DNA of 6,173 bases from the NCBI GenBank assembly GCA_003235785.1, contig QJYE01000123.1, positions 1 to 6,173 of the forward strand, written 5' to 3'. A program made the position numbers and the translations under genes. Below are positions 5,255-6,173 of this stretch, piece after piece; position 1 is the first letter of the stretch, and each line of letters opens with the position of its first letter. The notes beneath the pieces were generated by a model. The model saw only the letters and a program-made list of their open reading frames with translations, was not told the DNA's origin and did no database searches. This DNA comes from Nitrospirota bacterium (GTDB taxonomy: Bacteria; Nitrospirota; Nitrospiria; Nitrospirales; UBA8639).

Positions 5255-5947
5255 TTATGAGGTCCAGACGCGAAGTGACTGCATCCAGCGGATACTATGA
5301 ATAACCAGACCTGCCAATTTAGGAACACTGAGTTGCATGGGTTTGGATTGCAAACAGCGTATGACATGGTTTGCGGCCTGATCGGGGGTCATCATGAGGG
5401 GTTTCCACGAGGCCTTAGGCAATTTGGTATCCACAAAGCCAAACCGGATATTCGTAACCTGCACCCCTTGAGTTTTGAGTTTCAGTGCCATGGAAATTAA
5501 ATAGTTACTGAATCCGGCTTTTGATGCGGTGTAGGAAGGTGCATCCGCATTATAAAAGTCATCCGCTAAACTGGAGAGGCCGATGAAGTGGCCTCGGCCC
5601 TGTTCCAGCCAGCCTGGGGTAAGTGTCGCAAGTGTGTGAACCATGGCGGTGAAGTTAACCTCAATCACATGAGCTTCTTGCGAGAGATCAGGTAGCTTCA
5701 ACTCTGAACCAATAGCGGCACAATAAATACATGTATCAAATGGACCCTCTTCCACAATGATGCGGCGCATTATTTCGGGATAGTCTGCTGCGGCCACATT
5801 CTGCACGACGTGCCTTGGTCCGTTCGGCCCAAGCGGACTTGGGCTACGAGAGATTCCGACGACGAGATCTCCTTGGGCAACGAGTGCCCGCGTGATCGCC
5901 GCCCCAATACCATCCGAATTGCCAATAATGAGAATTTTTTGTGGCAT
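5255..5947 (-). CDS. Short-chain dehydrogenase/reductase (SDR), substrate unknown
   Basis: This 230-aa classical-type SDR has a Rossmann fold using NAD(P)(H). The cofactor motif GNSDGIG at residues 9-15 fits GXXXGXG. Arg34 after the second strand (ISRS) favours NADP(H), an inference. YCAAIG at 75-80 replaces the usual NNAG. Asn98 in VNFTA is the structural asparagine. The catalytic Ser126 (GLSS), Tyr139 and Lys143 (YTASK) are all in place. The length is slightly short for the family but the protein is complete. The C-terminus (about 190-230), which normally selects the substrate, carries no motif I recognise. The ATG at 5947 (MPQKILIIGNSDG) places the first strand correctly. The upstream in-frame extension begins with GTG at 6031 and is not conserved-looking. 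No Shine-Dalgarno is visible before either start. It is followed by the heme-binding gene on the same strand. Confidence 0.92.
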   Translation of the reverse strand: MPQKILIIGNSDGIGAAITRALVAQGDLVVGISRSPSPLGPNGPRHVVQNVAAADYPEIMRRIIVEEGPFDTCIYCAAIGSELKLPDLSQEAHVIEVNFTAMVHTLATLTPGWLEQGRGHFIGLSSLADDFYNADAPSYTASKAGFSNYLISMALKLKTQGVQVTNIRFGFVDTKLPKASWKPLMMTPDQAANHVIRCLQSKPMQLSVPKLAGLVIHSIRWMQSLRVWTS

Positions 5948-6010
5948 CACGAAAATTTCTGACAGGAAATGGTTGTGTGTCGAATGCCGTAGGTTTGGCC
6001 CCTCAGAACT

Positions 6011-6024
6011 GATTGAGCTCAATC
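6011..6024. promoter_or_regulatory. Perfect 14-bp palindrome, candidate operator
   Basis: GATTGAGCTCAATC is its own reverse complement over all 14 bases. It lies 64 bp upstream of the reductase start codon. Dimeric regulators often bind such sites, but no promoter boxes are clear around it, and a palindrome of this size has a non-trivial chance of occurring somewhere in a window this long. Confidence 0.35.
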
Positions 6025-6171
6025 CTGGCACGAAACGAGAAATATGGAAAGAGGGAATCGACCTTTAAGTACGTGTTTTTCTGAAGTTTTGATGTGATTC
6101 ACAATTGTCCAACCCTGCATTGATGATTGTTGGATATAGCCTATAAGCTCCTCCAAAAACTGACCGATAAA
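6019..6171 (-). other. Open frame at right edge, possible gene tail
   Basis: On the minus strand a frame is open from the window edge (first full codon at 6171) for 50 codons to a TGA at 6021-6019. It begins FIGQFLEELIGYIQQSS and ends FLVSCQD. I recognise no domain, and chance openness of this length is roughly one in ten per frame, so it is recorded only as a possible C-terminus of a gene lying outside. If real, it would be followed 71 bp later by the reductase and might share its transcript. No plus-strand gene start is visible in 5948-6173. Confidence 0.2.
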
Positions 6172-6173
6172 GA

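Noticed and set aside
1..6173. A defence, mobile or biosynthetic system spanning the window
   Set aside because: All seven genes belong to common families with intact motifs. There is no integrase, transposase, toxin-antitoxin pair, repeat array or carrier-protein gene, and strand changes and gaps break the window into several units.

Overview
This 6.2 kb stretch looks like ordinary bacterial chromosome, about half G+C by eye. It holds seven well-supported protein genes, six on the minus strand and one (a beta-carbonic anhydrase) on the plus strand. I see no transposase, phage gene, CRISPR array, tRNA or rRNA. The gene content and the style of the proteins suggest a member of the Nitrospirota, possibly a Nitrospira-like nitrite oxidiser. 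That is an impression from the sequences, not a demonstrated placement.

Layout, left to right. Positions 1-179 are unresolved edge sequence with a small inverted repeat. Positions 180-965 (minus) encode a class I SAM-dependent methyltransferase. Positions 1121-2377 (minus) encode an HI0933/YhiN-family FAD flavoprotein. Positions 2410-3078 (minus) encode a second methyltransferase with an N-terminal four-cysteine zinc ribbon and a TTG start. These last two genes are 32 bp apart and probably co-transcribed, methyltransferase first. Positions 3217-3570 (minus) encode a short TraR/DksA-type zinc-finger regulator. It is divergent from the carbonic anhydrase at 3692-4327 (plus), with 121 bp between their starts. 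A 239-bp gap between convergent genes (4328-4566) contains a conspicuous two-tier hairpin and a competing alternative hairpin. Positions 4567-5154 (minus) encode a nitrobindin/THAP4-like heme-binding beta-barrel protein with a good ribosome site and a plausible promoter of its own. Positions 5255-5947 (minus) encode a short-chain dehydrogenase/reductase. A perfect 14-bp palindrome lies 64 bp upstream of its start. The right edge (6019-6171, minus) has an open frame that may be the tail of another gene.

Functionally the window is a set of housekeeping and stress-type genes rather than one pathway. They cover bicarbonate/CO2 interconversion, RNA-polymerase-binding regulation, heme/NO-type chemistry, redox enzymes and two methyltransferases of unknown substrate. 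I found no convincing new multi-gene system. The items most worth a second look are the structured convergent intergenic region, the 14-bp palindrome upstream of the reductase, and the methyltransferase-flavoprotein pair. Several genes begin internally to longer open frames; the starts given here come from conserved protein beginnings and ribosome-site evidence.
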